Assembly (NCBI RefSeq): GCF_052180215.1 | Contig: NZ_CP197471.1 | Location: 4,426,001-4,490,000, forward strand | Direction of reading: 5' to 3' | Length of the DNA stretch: 64,000 nt | Origin: Pseudoneobacillus sp052180215 | Lineage (GTDB): Bacteria > Bacillota > Bacilli > Bacillales > Cytobacillaceae | Part shown: positions 63,864 through 64,000 of the stretch, piece after piece | How the letters are laid out: each line of letters starts with the position of its first letter | Position numbering within the stretch: position 1 is the stretch's first letter | Program-made: the position numbers and the translations under genes | Notes under the pieces: model-generated | What the model was told of the DNA's origin: nothing | What the model saw: only the letters and a program-made list of their open reading frames with translations | The model's database searches: none

Positions 63864-64000
63864 TCAGTTGCAATTTGCTGATAATTATAGTACATTAATA
63901 AAAATCTTAAATAGTGTAAAAGCATTGAGAGGAAATAGTACTAAGAAATCGTCCTTTTAGAGAGCTGGTGGTTGGTGCAAACTAGCGGATAGAACTTAGG
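63864..64000 (+). promoter_or_regulatory. Promoter and start of a T-box leader, probably for serS
   Basis: A promoter (TTCAGT near 63865, 17 bases, TATAGT near 63888) is followed by T-box Stem I hallmarks: GAGAGGAAATAGTA, then AGAGAGCTGGTGGTTGGTGCAAACTAGC, the GA-motif and apical sequences of tRNA-sensing leaders. The specifier loop, antiterminator and coding region lie beyond the window. In Bacillus, serS follows pdxT, so seryl-tRNA synthetase is the likely target. Confidence 0.85.

Overview
The window is the replication-origin region of a low-GC, endospore-forming Bacillus-like Firmicute (Bacillaceae). The evidence is Bacillus-type gene order around dnaA, DnaA boxes with a Bacillus-type unwinding element, parS and Spo0A-box motifs, the sporulation-associated genes yyaC and spoIIIJ-jag, and a 16S-tRNA(Ile)-tRNA(Ala)-23S-5S operon just after gyrA. 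Genes left of about 40.75 kb are mostly on the minus strand and genes to the right mostly on the plus strand, so transcription points away from oriC (about 40.75-43.08 kb).

Left arm, from the window edge: walJ (cut), walI, walH, walK, walR; an M23/LysM/G5 cell-wall peptidase; a Lys-Glu-Asp-Phe tRNA cluster; purA; dnaB (dnaC of B. subtilis); rplI-gdpP-yybS; rpsR-ssb-rpsF; ychF. Then an accessory block (17.3-25.6 kb), followed by yyaE, yyzM, an MscS channel, yyaC, a DUF554 protein, parB-parA, noc, rsmG-mnmG-mnmE and jag-yidC-rnpA-rpmH. Right arm: dnaA-dnaN-yaaA-recF-remB-gyrB-gyrA, a degenerate HD-GYP protein, the rRNA operon, a 42-codon small ORF, yaaC (divergent), guaB, dacA, pdxS-pdxT and the start of a T-box leader (probably serS).

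The outstanding accessory element is a compact bacterial microcompartment (BMC) operon at 17.86-25.53 kb. It encodes a SorC/DeoR-type regulator, a PduL phosphotransacylase, an unassigned flavoprotein-like protein, three EutN/CcmL pentamer proteins, two BMC-H hexamer proteins, a CoA-acylating aldehyde dehydrogenase, triosephosphate isomerase, an RpiB-like isomerase and deoxyribose-phosphate aldolase (DeoC). The inferred pathway is deoxyribose-5-phosphate to acetaldehyde plus glyceraldehyde-3-phosphate, with acetaldehyde going to acetyl-CoA and acetyl-phosphate inside the shell and TPI pulling the triose phosphate. Five proteins carry N-terminal helices that look like encapsulation peptides. No BMC-T gene, alcohol dehydrogenase or nucleoside phosphorylase gene lies in the locus. 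The RpiB-like protein has Asp where E. coli RpiB has its catalytic Cys66. A perfect TTGAA-N6-TTCAA palindrome lies at the predicted operon promoter.

Other structure includes three copies of a ~171-bp structured intergenic repeat, two further Bacillaceae-type repeats next to or inside the BMC operon, DnaA boxes upstream of mnmE, a 32-bp palindrome holding head-to-head DnaA boxes between dnaA and dnaN, and four parS or parS-like sites. There is no CRISPR array, prophage or recognisable insertion sequence.
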